Assembly (NCBI RefSeq): GCF_030814475.1
Contig: NZ_JAUSVF010000007.1
Span: forward strand, 1-64,000
Length of the DNA: 64,000 nt
From: Pararhizobium capsulatum DSM 1112
GTDB taxonomy: Bacteria; Pseudomonadota; Alphaproteobacteria; Rhizobiales; Rhizobiaceae
Reading direction: 5' to 3'
Positions 17,717 through 25,683 of the stretch are shown here, piece by piece. Position 1 is the first letter of the stretch, and each line of letters begins with the position of its first letter. The notes under the pieces were generated by a model. That model searched no databases, had not been told where the DNA came from, and saw only the letters and a program-made list of their open reading frames with translations. The position numbers were made by a program, and so were the translations under genes.

Positions 17717-17756
17717 GTCCACCAACACTGCATTGTTGAAGGCGATGCAGGTCATA
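17717..17756 (+). repeat. 40-bp direct repeat, copy 2
   Basis: Exact copy of 14391-14430, an internal piece of the FMN reductase gene. It sits directly against the left edge of the large duplication that begins at 17757. Confidence 0.85.
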
Positions 17757-17809
17757 TTGCCAACGGCAAGGTGGCTCTCAACTTTGATCTACCTGTGGGC
17801 GCATGAGGC

Positions 17810-18031
17810 ATGGAAAAATCCGAAACCGAGAATGCCATCCGCTCCCTGAGTGCGATATGGTTTCGAACTCTGACCGATAAAGAAATGGATCATCCGACCT
17901 TCAGATCGTTTAAAGCCTGGCTTCGACAGAACGGGCATGGCCATACCCTCGACTTCCACTCCGCAGGGGGCGCAGATCATGATGCCGAAGTGTGGTTCAA
18001 CGAGGCGTTGCGCCGGCGTTGGCGGTGGTAA
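17810..18031 (+). CDS. Hypothetical 73-aa protein, copy A
   Basis: Identical at the protein level to the product at 46342. The sequence (ENAIRSLSAIWFRTLTDKEM, HPTFRSFKAWLRQNGHGHTL) is helical with several aromatic and His residues and a C-terminal basic RRRWRW. Not recognised. Perfect conservation of the protein between copies that have otherwise drifted suggests it is translated. A GAGGC site precedes the ATG. Confidence 0.6.
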   Translation: MEKSETENAIRSLSAIWFRTLTDKEMDHPTFRSFKAWLRQNGHGHTLDFHSAGGADHDAEVWFNEALRRRWRW

Positions 18032-18213
18032 ATGCAGACGCAATCTACGCCCGTGGTGAGGCGATATGCTGGCTTCTGTCGCCCAGCGGTCGCTGCGTTC
18101 GGGATTCTAGAAGCTCGGCGACCGCCAGCGGGAAGACGTCGGAGCTGATCGAGAGCACCCGTGGTCCAACCCGTTGGCGCAGATCCTTTGCCTCTGGGAG
18201 ATAGACCTGGATT

Positions 18214-18510
18214 TCATACGGTGTGATCCGGCGTGGTTATCCGTGCGATTTCCGCAAGAAGTTCATCTTCCGAAGTGAACGGTACAGGCTGGGTCTGACC
18301 CTTGCCCGATGCTACCGAAATTCGCTTCTGCTTGAGCCGCTCTTTGCAGATGATCCGATACCGCCGACGCACTTCTACCATGTCGACGTCTCCTTCAATC
18401 CAGAGTTCGACCAATGCCATGAAGTCCGCATCGCGGTCGATCGCATGACCTGCAGCTGCTTCCGTTGTTATCAGGTGCTGCATTAACGCGCGGCGACGAT
18501 CCGTGCTCAT
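18214..18510 (-). CDS. Hypothetical 98-aa protein, copy A
   Basis: Starts at ATG 18510 (MSTDRRRALMQHLITTEAAA), preferred over 18531 because GCGGAG lies 8 bases before it. The product is helical with an acidic centre (WIEGDVDMVEVRRRYRIICK) and a TSEDELLAEIARIT tail. Not recognised. Copy B at 46746 is identical. Transcribed away from the 73-aa gene. Confidence 0.6.
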   Translation of the reverse strand: MSTDRRRALMQHLITTEAAAGHAIDRDADFMALVELWIEGDVDMVEVRRRYRIICKERLKQKRISVASGKGQTQPVPFTSEDELLAEIARITTPDHTV

Positions 18511-18942
18511 TATGTTCTCCGCTTGATCCATGAAAAGTCCCGGCGAAACGCCCCGTGCTTTTCACTGCATGGTGAAAATATCAGGCGACCCTCTTTTTGA
18601 CAGTCCTCACGATCGGCCGAACGTTCGCCAATCGCGTCGGGGGTCGTTGCGGCCTTGCGCAGGGCGGTCATCTGCATCGACAAAACCGTCAGGCCACGTG
18701 GCCAGACTTGACGAACGTCCCGGTCCGTATCCGACAACAATCGGGGGTGGGTTCGATCGTTGCCATGATCGGCCGACAGGAAAAACCCCGCCGTGTGAGG
18801 CAAAGTGCCATCCCACACTTGGCTGCAATGTGGGTGAGGGGAGGCGGCTTCCCGGAGAGGGAAACCAGAATGAAACCTTAGGTACCGCGGTGTGGGATGG
18901 GAAGGCTGGTTTCCCCGATTCCGGTACGCTGGCAAAAAGAAA

Positions 18943-18959
18943 CCCGCCAAACTGGCGGG
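18943..18959 (-). terminator. Minus-strand terminator, copy A
   Basis: CCCGCCA/TGGCGGG 7-bp stem, followed on the minus strand by TTTCTTTTTG. Also present at 47481-47497. No protein gene clearly ends here, so it may close a small RNA. Confidence 0.65.
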
Positions 18960-19044
18960 CGAGAAACAGAGGTGCGCGTACGTGATACTTATCGCGCTTG
19001 GCAACAGTGTGCTTCATGAACTGTAAAGAGCTGGTAAAGGGAGG

Positions 19045-19160
19045 CGACGTTCTGCGGACGCCCCCCAGCCCGATGTGGCTGCTGGATGTGAGCGCTGGCG
19101 CCTCGGGTTTCGGGCGTCTGCTCGCTGAATTTGCCGCTCTCCCTCGATGGTGAGAGAACG
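19045..19160 (+). repeat. Dispersed about 115-bp element, copy 1
   Basis: Shares a GTTCTGCGG start, a GATGTG/GACGTGAGCG centre and a CTCGCTGAATTTGCCGCTCT-type end with segments at 26085-26200, 40860-40985 and 47582-47700, all in the same orientation. Not coding as far as I can tell; resembles an intergenic repeat family. Confidence 0.65.
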
Positions 19161-19226
19161 AGCGATTTCGTTCGACGCAATCCAAAGCCATTCCAGACCC
19201 GAAAGTGCTTGTTAGTAGCGAACAGG

Positions 19227-19250
19227 CCGGCCCCGAGTGCAAGGGGCCGG
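19227..19250 (-). terminator. Terminator of the exported-protein gene, copy A
   Basis: CCGGCCCC/GGGGCCGG 8-bp stem with an 8-base loop just past the truncated gene's stop at 19298; the same hairpin follows the intact gene at 47764. Confidence 0.6.
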
Positions 19251-19297
19251 TCTGCCCGCGGTTTGAGCTCGAGAAGGACCTATTGCCCCCGATCTCG

Positions 19298-19481
19298 TTA
19301 GACGACCCAGTCGTTGATCTGGATGCTATCGACCGAGAAGCCGTTGTAGGAGAAGCCGCTCGTGTCGACCAGCGACAGCGTGTGGGTGCTGTCGGTGTTG
19401 TCAGCGTAGCCAGCGATGTTCACTTCGTAGTGATACATTTCGCCGGCGTTCGTCAGATCAGAAGCGTCGATCTGTGCCACC
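19298..19481 (-). pseudogene. Truncated copy of the exported-protein gene
   Basis: Encodes only the last ~60 residues (VAQIDASDLTNAGEMYHYEV ... SVDSIQINDWVV-like end) of the 313-aa protein at 47835-48776. The 5' part and promoter are missing because of a deletion whose junction is at 19481/19482, joining block 1 directly to block 2. A three-base ACC is shared at both ends of the lost segment. Nearly identical to the intact gene's 3' end. Confidence 0.9.
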
Positions 19482-20021
19482 AACAACAGGCGCTCGAAGG
19501 GGTCCGGCTATCGGGCCGCAACTATCGGCAAGGTGCCTCGAACCGGCGACCATAGCGATCGCGGTAAATGCAATAGCCTCGGTGTTCCTGGGAGTGGCCA
19601 ACAAGTGCGCCGACAACACCACCAGCCACGGCGCCAATAGCCGCGCCTTCCCAGCTATTGCTGACAGCGCCGCCAATGATTGCGCCGGAGCCTGCACCGA
19701 TTGCGGTGCCTCGTTCTGTTTGCGTGCATGACGAGAGAATCCCAATCATTCCAACCGCAATGATAAGCTTTTTCATACTTCCAACCCTTTGACCTTTGCA
19801 TGATCTCAACCCGGCACAGCATCTGCGCAATGGGTGACATTGTCGATAGTGCCACAGGATCGATGCGAGTTGGTTCAGGGTTTGGGCGTCGAGTCATGTG
19901 CATCGTCGGTTTCTTGTCCAATCCCGTGAGACAGGACGCGATAGGCGCGGGGTTCTGCGTGCGCGCCAATCCCGCCTATGCCCTAAAAACCCAAAATTCG
20001 ACGAAGGAACGTTCGTTCTGG
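19482..20021 (+). repeat. Large duplication, block 2, copy A
   Basis: Near-identical to 49517-50056. Contains the glycine-zipper lipoprotein gene. Copy A continues into block 3 where copy B breaks off. Confidence 0.92.
19522..19776 (-). CDS. Glycine-zipper lipoprotein, copy A
   Basis: 84 aa from ATG 19776 (MKKLIIAVGMIGILSSCTQT). A lipobox (LSSC) predicts lipidation at Cys17. The mature part has alternating Gly/Ala hydrophobic stretches (GAGSGAIIGGAVS, GAAIGAVAGGVVGALVG), the glycine-zipper OmpA-like/17-kDa-antigen pattern, and ends with YRDRYGRRFEAPC. Probably outer-membrane attached. GGAAG lies before the start. Identical in copy B at 49557. Confidence 0.85.
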   Translation of the reverse strand: MKKLIIAVGMIGILSSCTQTERGTAIGAGSGAIIGGAVSNSWEGAAIGAVAGGVVGALVGHSQEHRGYCIYRDRYGRRFEAPCR

Positions 20022-20468
20022 GGAGGATGGTTGAAGCGCCGCCAATGCAGCTTTCAACGACGACAGCCTTTTGGCGATCTGGTGGTGTTCCAAGCTGGTC
20101 GCGAAATTGTGGAGCAGCCGATCAATGTCAGCACTTTCCAACTGCGACTGCACCATAGCAAACCGCCTGCTGATCTCTGGCTCTGAAAGTTTGTTCATCT
20201 CGGCTTCGAGATCGAAAAAACGGGAGAAGAAACTTGGGTGCTTGAAGTCTATGTTCTGAGACAGAAGAATATCTGCTGCCAGGAACGTAATTTTTTGGTC
20301 AAGGCGATAGATACTCGTACATGCCTTTGCCTCTTTGAAAATCTCTCCAATATCGAGATATTGAAGCACAGGCTCCGCAATGCTTCCATACGCTAGAATC
20401 ATTTCTTGCGTGCCCGTGTCGTTTTTGTCACGGCCGGAGGCGACCTGCCTGGCGACTACGATGTTCAC
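19983..20468 (-). CDS. Hypothetical 161-aa protein, last gene of five-gene operon, copy A
   Basis: The GTG start at 20468 overlaps the upstream gene's stop (GTGA), so translation is coupled. The product is almost wholly helical (EMILAYGSIAEPVLQYLDIG, FFDLEAEMNKLSEPEISRRF, LLHNFATSLEHHQIAKRLSS). No known domain recognised. In copy B (42539-43020) loss of one GATA unit of a GATAGATA tandem breaks the frame, so copy A is the likely functional one. Confidence 0.65.
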   Translation of the reverse strand: MNIVVARQVASGRDKNDTGTQEMILAYGSIAEPVLQYLDIGEIFKEAKACTSIYRLDQKITFLAADILLSQNIDFKHPSFFSRFFDLEAEMNKLSEPEISRRFAMVQSQLESADIDRLLHNFATSLEHHQIAKRLSSLKAALAALQPSSPERTFLRRILGF

Positions 20469-20719
20469 CCTCCTTCGCCCTTCGAAACCTTATCGATCGC
20501 CAATTGCTGTTCTATAAGGTCTCTGGCGGCGAGGAATACTCCGCTCGCATCGTCAGCCTGGCCCTCTTCAAGCATCAGTAACGCATCCTCATAGATTTCA
20601 CGTTCAGCCTGCTTACTGACGGCGCCTATTCGTCGAAGATGGGCCATTAGAGCGGCAACGGTCGCCGAGGTCGAAAGTGCAACGGCTCCGGCGGAAAGCA
20701 CGGCAGGGTCATGCTGCAT
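20465..20719 (-). CDS. Hypothetical 84-aa helical protein, operon gene 4, copy A
   Basis: The Ala-rich N-terminal half (AVLSAGAVALSTSATVAALM) may form an amphipathic or weak membrane helix; the second half is an acidic helix pair (EIYEDALLMLEEGQADDA, FLAARDLIEQQLAIDKV). Begins two bases after the stop of the 102-aa gene and overlaps the next gene by four. Not recognised. Intact in both copies. Confidence 0.65.
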   Translation of the reverse strand: MQHDPAVLSAGAVALSTSATVAALMAHLRRIGAVSKQAEREIYEDALLMLEEGQADDASGVFLAARDLIEQQLAIDKVSKGEGG

Positions 20720-20721
20720 CG

Positions 20722-21030
20722 TCAGGGCTCCTTGATGCGATTATACTTTGCGTCCAACACCATCTTGAGCGTGCGGATCGTGTCGGCTGCATCGAGCAAG
20801 GCGTCTTTCGCCTGATCGGGCGGTAGTCCCCTTGCTCTGGCCGACGCAGTCTGAAGGTAGATGACGACGTCACGGCTTAGGCGGTTCTGCTCGACGCCGA
20901 TTTGCTGGCGCATGTCTCGTATCGTATCGATCGACCGATCCAGCAATCGGCTTATTTGCGTCGCGCCCAGCGTCTCGACCTCGTTCGCGGCTCTTAAAAG
21001 CTCAGCAATGATGTCGGTGATTTGGATCAT
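20722..21030 (-). CDS. Hypothetical 102-aa protein, operon gene 3, copy A
   Basis: Helical throughout: DIIAELLRAANEVETLGATQ, LLDRSIDTIRDMRQQIGVEQ and a C-terminal TIRTLKMVLDAKYNRIKE, suggestive of a coiled coil. Not recognised. In copy B (43274-43581) a missing C shifts the frame after about residue 66. Confidence 0.65.
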   Translation of the reverse strand: MIQITDIIAELLRAANEVETLGATQISRLLDRSIDTIRDMRQQIGVEQNRLSRDVVIYLQTASARARGLPPDQAKDALLDAADTIRTLKMVLDAKYNRIKEP

Positions 21031-21099
21031 GCCAATCTGACGCTCCCTCTAACTCAAACGATTGAAGGCCGTGCGCCTCAACCTCCAGGCGGCCTGATG

Positions 21100-21375
21100 T
21101 TATTCGATCTGGTCGTTTGCCTCGTACCACTCGTTGGACTCAGCCTTCAAATGTTCCAGGACAATCCGGGTAACAATTGCAGCTATGTGTTCAAGTTCAC
21201 TGGAGATTTGCGTTGGGGCAAGCGGTTGCATGCCCAATGCCTTGTCGTTCTCCGACAGCGGAGCGAGGTCGTATTTAAGGCTGAGCGCGATCGCGTTGAT
21301 TTGGGCCAGATCGCGTAACACCGCTGCGAGAGCGTTGCCTTGGAAGGGGCGATTGGCGTTGGCTGCCTCAATCAT
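21100..21375 (-). CDS. Hypothetical 91-aa protein, operon gene 2, copy A
   Basis: Starts at ATG 21375, overlapping the upstream stop by eight bases (ATGATTGA); a much longer frame running up to 21657 is only a shadow of the upstream gene. Sequence is helical (LAAVLRDLAQINAIALSLKY, LEHIAAIVTRIVLEHLKAES) with a central basic/hydrophobic DLAPLSENDKALGMQP turn. Not recognised; intact in both copies. Confidence 0.65.
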   Translation of the reverse strand: MIEAANANRPFQGNALAAVLRDLAQINAIALSLKYDLAPLSENDKALGMQPLAPTQISSELEHIAAIVTRIVLEHLKAESNEWYEANDQIE

Positions 21376-21703
21376 CGCCGTCCTCGCGATCATCCCGAAT
21401 TCCGAACGGGTCAAGCCCTCGCAGGACAAGAACGCGATTGACGGTCGCGACCGAAAGGCAAGCCCATAAATCGTCCAGGGCTTCTGCGGCTTCGGAAAGC
21501 CGGGTGTCGGCATCGATGTCCTCTGCGAGAAGATTGACGATCTCATCGAACCTTTGCGCCAGCCTCTCGACATCGCGATAAAGTTGAGACGCGGTTTGAA
21601 GGGGAAGGTCGGGCTTCGATAGCAGGATCGTCGCCTCTTCGGCTTTGATCCTGACAATCTCGTGTTGTTCCGTCAGTTTGGCATGCCAGTCAGTCGCAAT
21701 CAT
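21368..21703 (-). CDS. Hypothetical 111-aa protein, operon gene 1, copy A
   Basis: First gene of the operon (IATDWHAKLTEQHEIVRIKA ... LYRDVERLAQRFDEIVNLLA), helical and acidic. A clear paralogue lies at 23749-24081 (same ATDW-x-A-x-L-x-EQHE opening and D-V-E-K/R-LAQ-x-FD centre). The start is 48 bases from a TTGACA-CTCGCG box (21751-21756 for TTGACA) that is shared with the paralogue. No known family recognised. Confidence 0.7.
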   Translation of the reverse strand: MIATDWHAKLTEQHEIVRIKAEEATILLSKPDLPLQTASQLYRDVERLAQRFDEIVNLLAEDIDADTRLSEAAEALDDLWACLSVATVNRVLVLRGLDPFGIRDDREDGDD

Positions 21704-21943
21704 CTATCGCCCCACGCCCTATACGCGCAACGTGCCAGAATGCCCGCGAGTGTCAAGCAAGCCTGTTCCCGATCCGGTAGTTCCTCCCTGTGAGAACCAC
21801 TTCACCGAGCGCCCGGTTGTTCTCAGACATCAGGCGTCCTATTGTTCAACGTAGTGGCGAATAGCCGCGGTCGGCGAGTGCGTGTCCAGGACGAAACTGA
21901 CCGAATGCTCGCCAATAGGCTGCTTGCGGCAGCAATCGGCAAA

Positions 21944-21970
21944 CAAAAAGGCCGGGTAGAACCCAGCCTT
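21944..21970 (-). terminator. Minus-strand terminator-like hairpin
   Basis: AAGGCTGGG/CCCGGCCTT nine-bp stem with one G-U pair, five-base loop and TTT tail on the minus strand. A diverged copy of the surrounding ~80 bp lies near 23600-23690, where the hairpin is damaged. Confidence 0.6.
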
Positions 21971-22102
21971 TCCTGTCGATCCGCAGCCAGTACATCCGGG
22001 GTCTGCAAGTCTTCTGGAGATGATCATAGCGCAGCAGTTTCGCCCTACGACAAGATAGTCGTTATGTGGGTCCGGATGACGGCCCCTGAATGGCTGTATG
22101 GA

Positions 22103-22330
22103 TTAGCGAACCTCTTTGTCTTCCGATGCCCGTTCTTTGTTGATTGGTCCAGGGGATTGTGGATTGCCGAATTGTCCTCGATCTTGGTGAAACCGTTCCC
22201 GTTCGGCGATCATGTCGCGTACCTGAGTGATCTGGAAAGGATAGCCATCACCACCGGTTCTGCGGTTCTTTTCCTCGAGAACCCGCAAGGCACTGCGAAG
22301 CGTCCTGAGTTCGTCATCGATATCCGCCAA
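22103..22330 (-). CDS. Hypothetical 75-aa coiled-coil protein, copy A
   Basis: Begins at TTG 22330 with AAGGAG eight bases before it. [20 protein letters not shown] then [20 protein letters not shown] is a helix-turn-helix pair of probable coiled coil; the C-terminus is polar. Copy B at 38523 uses a GTG at the same place and is 85-90% identical by eye. Function unknown. Confidence 0.6.
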   Translation of the reverse strand: MADIDDELRTLRSALRVLEEKNRRTGGDGYPFQITQVRDMIAERERFHQDRGQFGNPQSPGPINKERASEDKEVR

Positions 22331-22773
22331 AATTCCGCTCCTTAGCGGACAATACCGCCGCTCTAGTGTTACAGAGATGGCTGTTCTTCCGCCACACAAG
22401 ACGGCACTCGGTTCGACTGCGTTATCGGTTCCCGCGCTTTGGCAACTGTAGCAGTCGAGGCCAGGCAGTGTCCGCAGTGTTTGTGTTCATTGGCAACAGG
22501 TGCCTTGGGGCGAAGTAGGTGTCTGCCAGCTGGTCGGTAACGGCTGCAACATTCGAGCACGTGGTCACCAATTTCGATTTCCGGAAAGGCAACCGACCAG
22601 GAGCCTGCGCCAGCTTTGTTAAGCCCTCTCTCCAAATCGGCGGGTTGTTTGCCCGTATGGGCCAGCAGAGCGTCATGTCTGTTTCCTGTGTAGTCTGGTA
22701 CCCAAGCGACTTTGGAAAAGGCAATTGCAAGTGGCAAGTACCGCCCAATCACAATCGAGTGACTGAGCTCTAA
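22331..22773. other. Diverged repeats, no firm gene
   Basis: Segments here (about 22380-22530) resemble 38790-38960 and 24180-24225, sharing a GGCAGACAC-TACTTCG core. Frames exist but differ in length and start among the copies, so I make no coding call. Confidence 0.35.
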
Positions 22774-23058
22774 CGGAACAGGGAAATCATCAACGGTCGA
22801 GGTGACACGCCCAACCGCCACGACATTCTGACGGGTTCGAAACCAGATGGCACTGCAGCGGCGGAAACCTGCGGCAACTGGACGCTGGGCGGCGCAGATG
22901 GCGCAGCGATTGTCGGCCACAGCGATCGCACCGGGTTGAACGATTCAGCCGAGGCCAAGTCTTGGAATGCTTCACACCCGACGCGGGGCGGCTGCACAGT
23001 TGAGGCGTTCAAGGGGACTGGCGGCGAAGGGCTATTCTATTGCTTTGCCGCGAACTAG
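22774..23058 (+). pseudogene. Lectin/endostatin-like protein, C-terminal relic
   Basis: Frame 22795-23058 has no start codon but reads NRHDILTGSKPDGTAAAETC, then GNWTLGGADGAAIVGHSDR, SWNASHPTRGGC and GGEGLFYCFAAN before a stop. The two Cys and the GHSDR, SWN-SH and GLFYCF signatures belong to a lectin-like exported family seen in rhizobia. An in-frame TAA at 22771 and the missing N-terminus show it is a 3' remnant. Confidence 0.6.
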
Positions 23059-23321
23059 TCCGCGCAACGTAGCCCCTGTGACGGCGCCCGACTAAGATCC
23101 GGTACTCTCGCTATTTTAGGCTGTTGTGAAAATTTCAGTCTTACGATCCTTCGCCTTATCGACAACGCGGGCCTGCTCTTGTGCCGATGTTGCTCAAGCG
23201 GATTGAGCCGGGAAACGTGTGCGCAATCGGAAACCGGAGATAGCATGGCCGTTGCAACGACTGCATCGCGCCGATCAAGGCCTCCAAGATGTCGCCGGTT
23301 GGCATTCAGTGTTGGTGATGA

Positions 23322-23528
23322 TCAGTTCTGCCGGGGTGCACCACGGGGCCTACCCTTTACCGCTGAGAGGTCATGGTGGTGGTTGCAGTAAACCAGTCCC
23401 AGCTTCACCGGCTTGGCGCAGAACAGAAATCCGCCGATCGTCTCGTGCTGTTCTGCGACCGGAAAACGGCACTCACGGCCGATCGGTCCAAGTTCGTAAA
23501 GCTGCTTCGGCGCATTGGTATCGGACAT
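23322..23528 (-). CDS. Minimal GcrA-like Cys/His protein
   Basis: 68 aa with AGGAGAAACT directly before the ATG, so very likely translated. LYELGPIGRECRFPVAEQ, then FLFCAKPVKLGLVYCNHHHD resembles the C-terminal part of GcrA, the sigma-70-binding cell-cycle regulator: Cys20, Cys37, Cys48 and His51 look like a metal site. The DNA-binding N-terminal domain of GcrA is absent. Role unknown; possible transcription-related protein of the plasmid. Confidence 0.65.
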   Translation of the reverse strand: MSDTNAPKQLYELGPIGRECRFPVAEQHETIGGFLFCAKPVKLGLVYCNHHHDLSAVKGRPRGAPRQN

Positions 23529-23748
23529 AGTTTCTCCTGGAAGGAAGGACAGTCGGAAGGTGGAGAGTAATGCGGCTGCAAGAAAATGGCCGGATAATAA
23601 GCCCAGCTTCTCTTTCGATCGGCAGCCAGTACATCCGTGGTCTGCAAAACCATTTGCTGAAAATCATGGGGGGTTCGCCATTCTGCAAGCGAGGCACCAA
23701 ATCCCGCCAAAACGGTTTTCGACGAGCAGGCGATCGGGACCATCTTCA

Positions 23749-24081
23749 TCATTTTCCCTCGTCGTGGTCGCCGTTCGGCATTTCAATTGGCGCGAGTCCT
23801 TGCATTTCGCGTAAACGATTGACGGTCGCTGCGGAAAGCCGCGCCCAGAAGTCGCCCAGCCCCTCCGCTGCTTGGACAAGCGGGTCGTCAGCGTCTAGGT
23901 CTTCTCCGAGGCGAGCCGCGATGGTGTCGAATTTCTGAGCCAGCTTCTCGACGTCGTCATAAAGGAGCGAAGCGGTCATGATGGCGAGGCCAGGCTTTGA
24001 AAGTAGCATCGCAACCTCTTCAGCTTTGCTCCTAAGCATCTCATGCTGCTCGTTCAGTGTTGCATACCAATCCGTCGCCAT
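23749..24081 (-). CDS. Paralogue of operon gene 1 (110 aa)
   Basis: MATDWYATLNEQHEMLRSKA opens it, and VEKLAQKFDTIAARLGEDLD matches the 111-aa protein at 21368. Same predicted helical fold and similar length. A TTGACT-CCCGCG box (TTGACT complement at 24131-24136) lies 50 bases upstream, in the position of the box before gene 1. It has no companion gene. Function unknown. Confidence 0.65.
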   Translation of the reverse strand: MATDWYATLNEQHEMLRSKAEEVAMLLSKPGLAIMTASLLYDDVEKLAQKFDTIAARLGEDLDADDPLVQAAEGLGDFWARLSAATVNRLREMQGLAPIEMPNGDHDEGK

Positions 24082-24371
24082 TATTGCCGTCCCACGTCTT
24101 GTGAGAGAAGGGTGACACTATACACGCGGGAGTCAAGACACGCATCAGCGACATCGGCCGGAAGCACGACAGGAAGCGGTGGCAACGGGTGCCTACGGGC
24201 CGAAGTATGTGTCTGCCAACCTGTTCCCGTTCATAGAGCCATCGAACTCCGTTTTTTGGTGAGGTAGTGCAACCTAACCGATGGTGCACGCAGTATGTGA
24301 ATTCAATTTTTGCTGGCATATTTTCAGTTGTGCAATATTCTTTCTGCTTCATCTATAGTTGTGGTGGCCTT

Positions 24372-24614
24372 ATGCGTGCGACGCTGAACTGGATAGCCGA
24401 AAACAATCGTAGATGGGTGGGAATGCTTGGCCGGCATCCGGTCGCAACGATCATTCAGTTGCAGGAGCCAGAAGGCCAGTGGCTGTGGTGGGAGGACCTC
24501 ACGAAGCTCGGTGATTTCCAGCGCTCACCTAGTTTCACCGATGCGCAAAAAGCGGCCGAAAGAAACGCCCGCACATGGCTTGAGGGCGCTGGCCTACCGA
24601 CTGGGTCAGGCTAG
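24372..24614 (+). CDS. Hypothetical 80-aa protein, copy A
   Basis: MRATLNWIAENNRRWVGMLG opens a small soluble Trp-rich protein (WLWWEDLTKLGDFQRS ... ARTWLEGAGLP). Copy B at 39094 has the same start and upstream region with a GGAGG site; here the site is GTGGCC, weaker. About 90 bases upstream are also conserved between copies, so a shared promoter is likely. Not recognised. Confidence 0.6.
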   Translation: MRATLNWIAENNRRWVGMLGRHPVATIIQLQEPEGQWLWWEDLTKLGDFQRSPSFTDAQKAAERNARTWLEGAGLPTGSG

Positions 24615-24698
24615 ATTGCCCCGGCATTTGATGGATTGGACGATTTTCGTCTTACGCATCGTGACATTCCAACGATTTGGAGACGAAGTAGGGGTCCT

Positions 24699-24790
24699 TC
24701 AGAAATTGAGCCGTACGCCAACGACATTTGCATTGGAGGTGCCGTGCATGTCGCCGAGCGTCCCCCAAGCTCCGCACCGGTGGTGAAGCA
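24699..24790 (-). pseudogene. Lipid A deacylase (PagL-like) 3' relic
   Basis: Encodes the last ~30 residues of the protein at 39472: HHRCGAWGTLGDMHG then SNANVVGVRLNF and stop. The intact copy reads HHRSG, so the putative nucleophile Ser is Cys here. The remaining 5' part is missing. Confidence 0.75.
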
Positions 24791-24884
24791 GGGTAATTCG
24801 AGTGCTCCATCGCTGATCCGTCCAGATGGCGGATGTGCGGATTGTGGAACTGTTCGATGGCGACTGGGGATAGCGGCGTAAAAA

Positions 24885-24913
24885 GCCCGCTCAGTATCGG
24901 CGACTGAGCGGGC
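24885..24913 (-). terminator. Minus-strand terminator
   Basis: GCCCGCTCAG/CTGAGCGGGC 10-bp perfect stem with a 9-base loop; reading the minus strand, CTTTTTAC follows. No minus-strand gene was found just upstream of it. Confidence 0.7.
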
Positions 24914-24914
24914 G

Positions 24915-25683
24915 TGCTTTATGAAATGTTGTCTTCCAAACGTCGTTACTCGGAATGTACGCACTCGTTATGGCTTGAGGTTACCTCCGCACCGCGAGGT
25001 TACCTGTCACCCAAGGAACTGACAGCGGGAGTTTTCGTCGTTTATACGATGCCCCGGCTCGATGGCGCGTTGTCCAAGTCTGTTCCTCGCCCGTTCACAC
25101 ACCAACGATCGCATGTTCGTGCATAGTTCATGGAATCTACCGAATTTGGTGCATGCTAACCCGCGAAATACACCCTAAGCAATGATCCATTGCTAGAACA
25201 TCGAGGGGTTGTTTTGAGCGAGCCGAGAATTGTGATCAAAAAATCTCAGGGCGTATGGGTTGCGTTGATTTTTCATAGTGAGGCAATAAGAGCATCGCGG
25301 ATTTGCGACGCAGCGGGAGGCTGAAGAGTACGGCCAGAGCCGGGCAAAAGCGCAGACCGAGCGGGGAGGTTGAGGCGGCGAATTCGGCTCGCCGCGGCGG
25401 CTAGTCGCCTTGCACCACAGTCCCTATTGGCGTTTTGGCATGATCCGCCAGGACCAGCGCCAGTGACCCTGCAAACGGCGCTTGGCTAGGCTCTGATACG
25501 CGGCGGCGGGAAAGGTCCGGTTCGCTCCACCGTTGGCGGCACAGCCTGCGCGGGCAGTCCAGCGTCAAGGCAGGCGGCAACGAACGCCTCGCGCGCGATA
25601 GCGACAGGAGCCTGTTTCAGAAGAGCGGCGGCGCCCCACGTTTTTCACCGGCATCGTAACGTTCGCCATGAAGTCGCGGCAAA
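24915..25683. other. Gene-free stretch
   Basis: No open frame with a ribosome site or recognisable protein on either strand; probably decayed DNA. Confidence 0.4.

Larger units (their letters stand above)
17757..19481 (+). repeat. Large duplication, block 1, copy A
   Basis: Near-identical to 46289-48021, same orientation, with few substitutions, one 6-base loss and one 1-base loss. Contains a 73-aa gene, a 98-aa gene, terminators and the end of an exported-protein gene. Stops abruptly at 19481, where the partner copy continues. Confidence 0.92.
19982..21779 (+). repeat. Large duplication, block 3, copy A
   Basis: About 1.8 kb matching 42538-44329 in the same orientation, holding the five-gene minus-strand operon. 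The first 40 bases are also present at the end of block 2, copy B. Confidence 0.92.
24283..24790 (+). repeat. Large duplication, blocks 6-7, copy A
   Basis: Matches 39010-39564 apart from a 57-bp insertion in copy B. Contains the 80-aa gene and the 3' tail of the lipid A deacylase-like gene. Confidence 0.85.

Noticed and set aside
18510..19004. 164-codon minus-strand frame in block 1 (and 47042-47542)
   Set aside because: Contains two terminator hairpins and differs in length between copies; low-complexity, no start site.
21100..21657. 185-codon version of operon gene 2
   Set aside because: The 5' part is only a second frame of gene 1; the ATG at 21375 gives the natural overlap.
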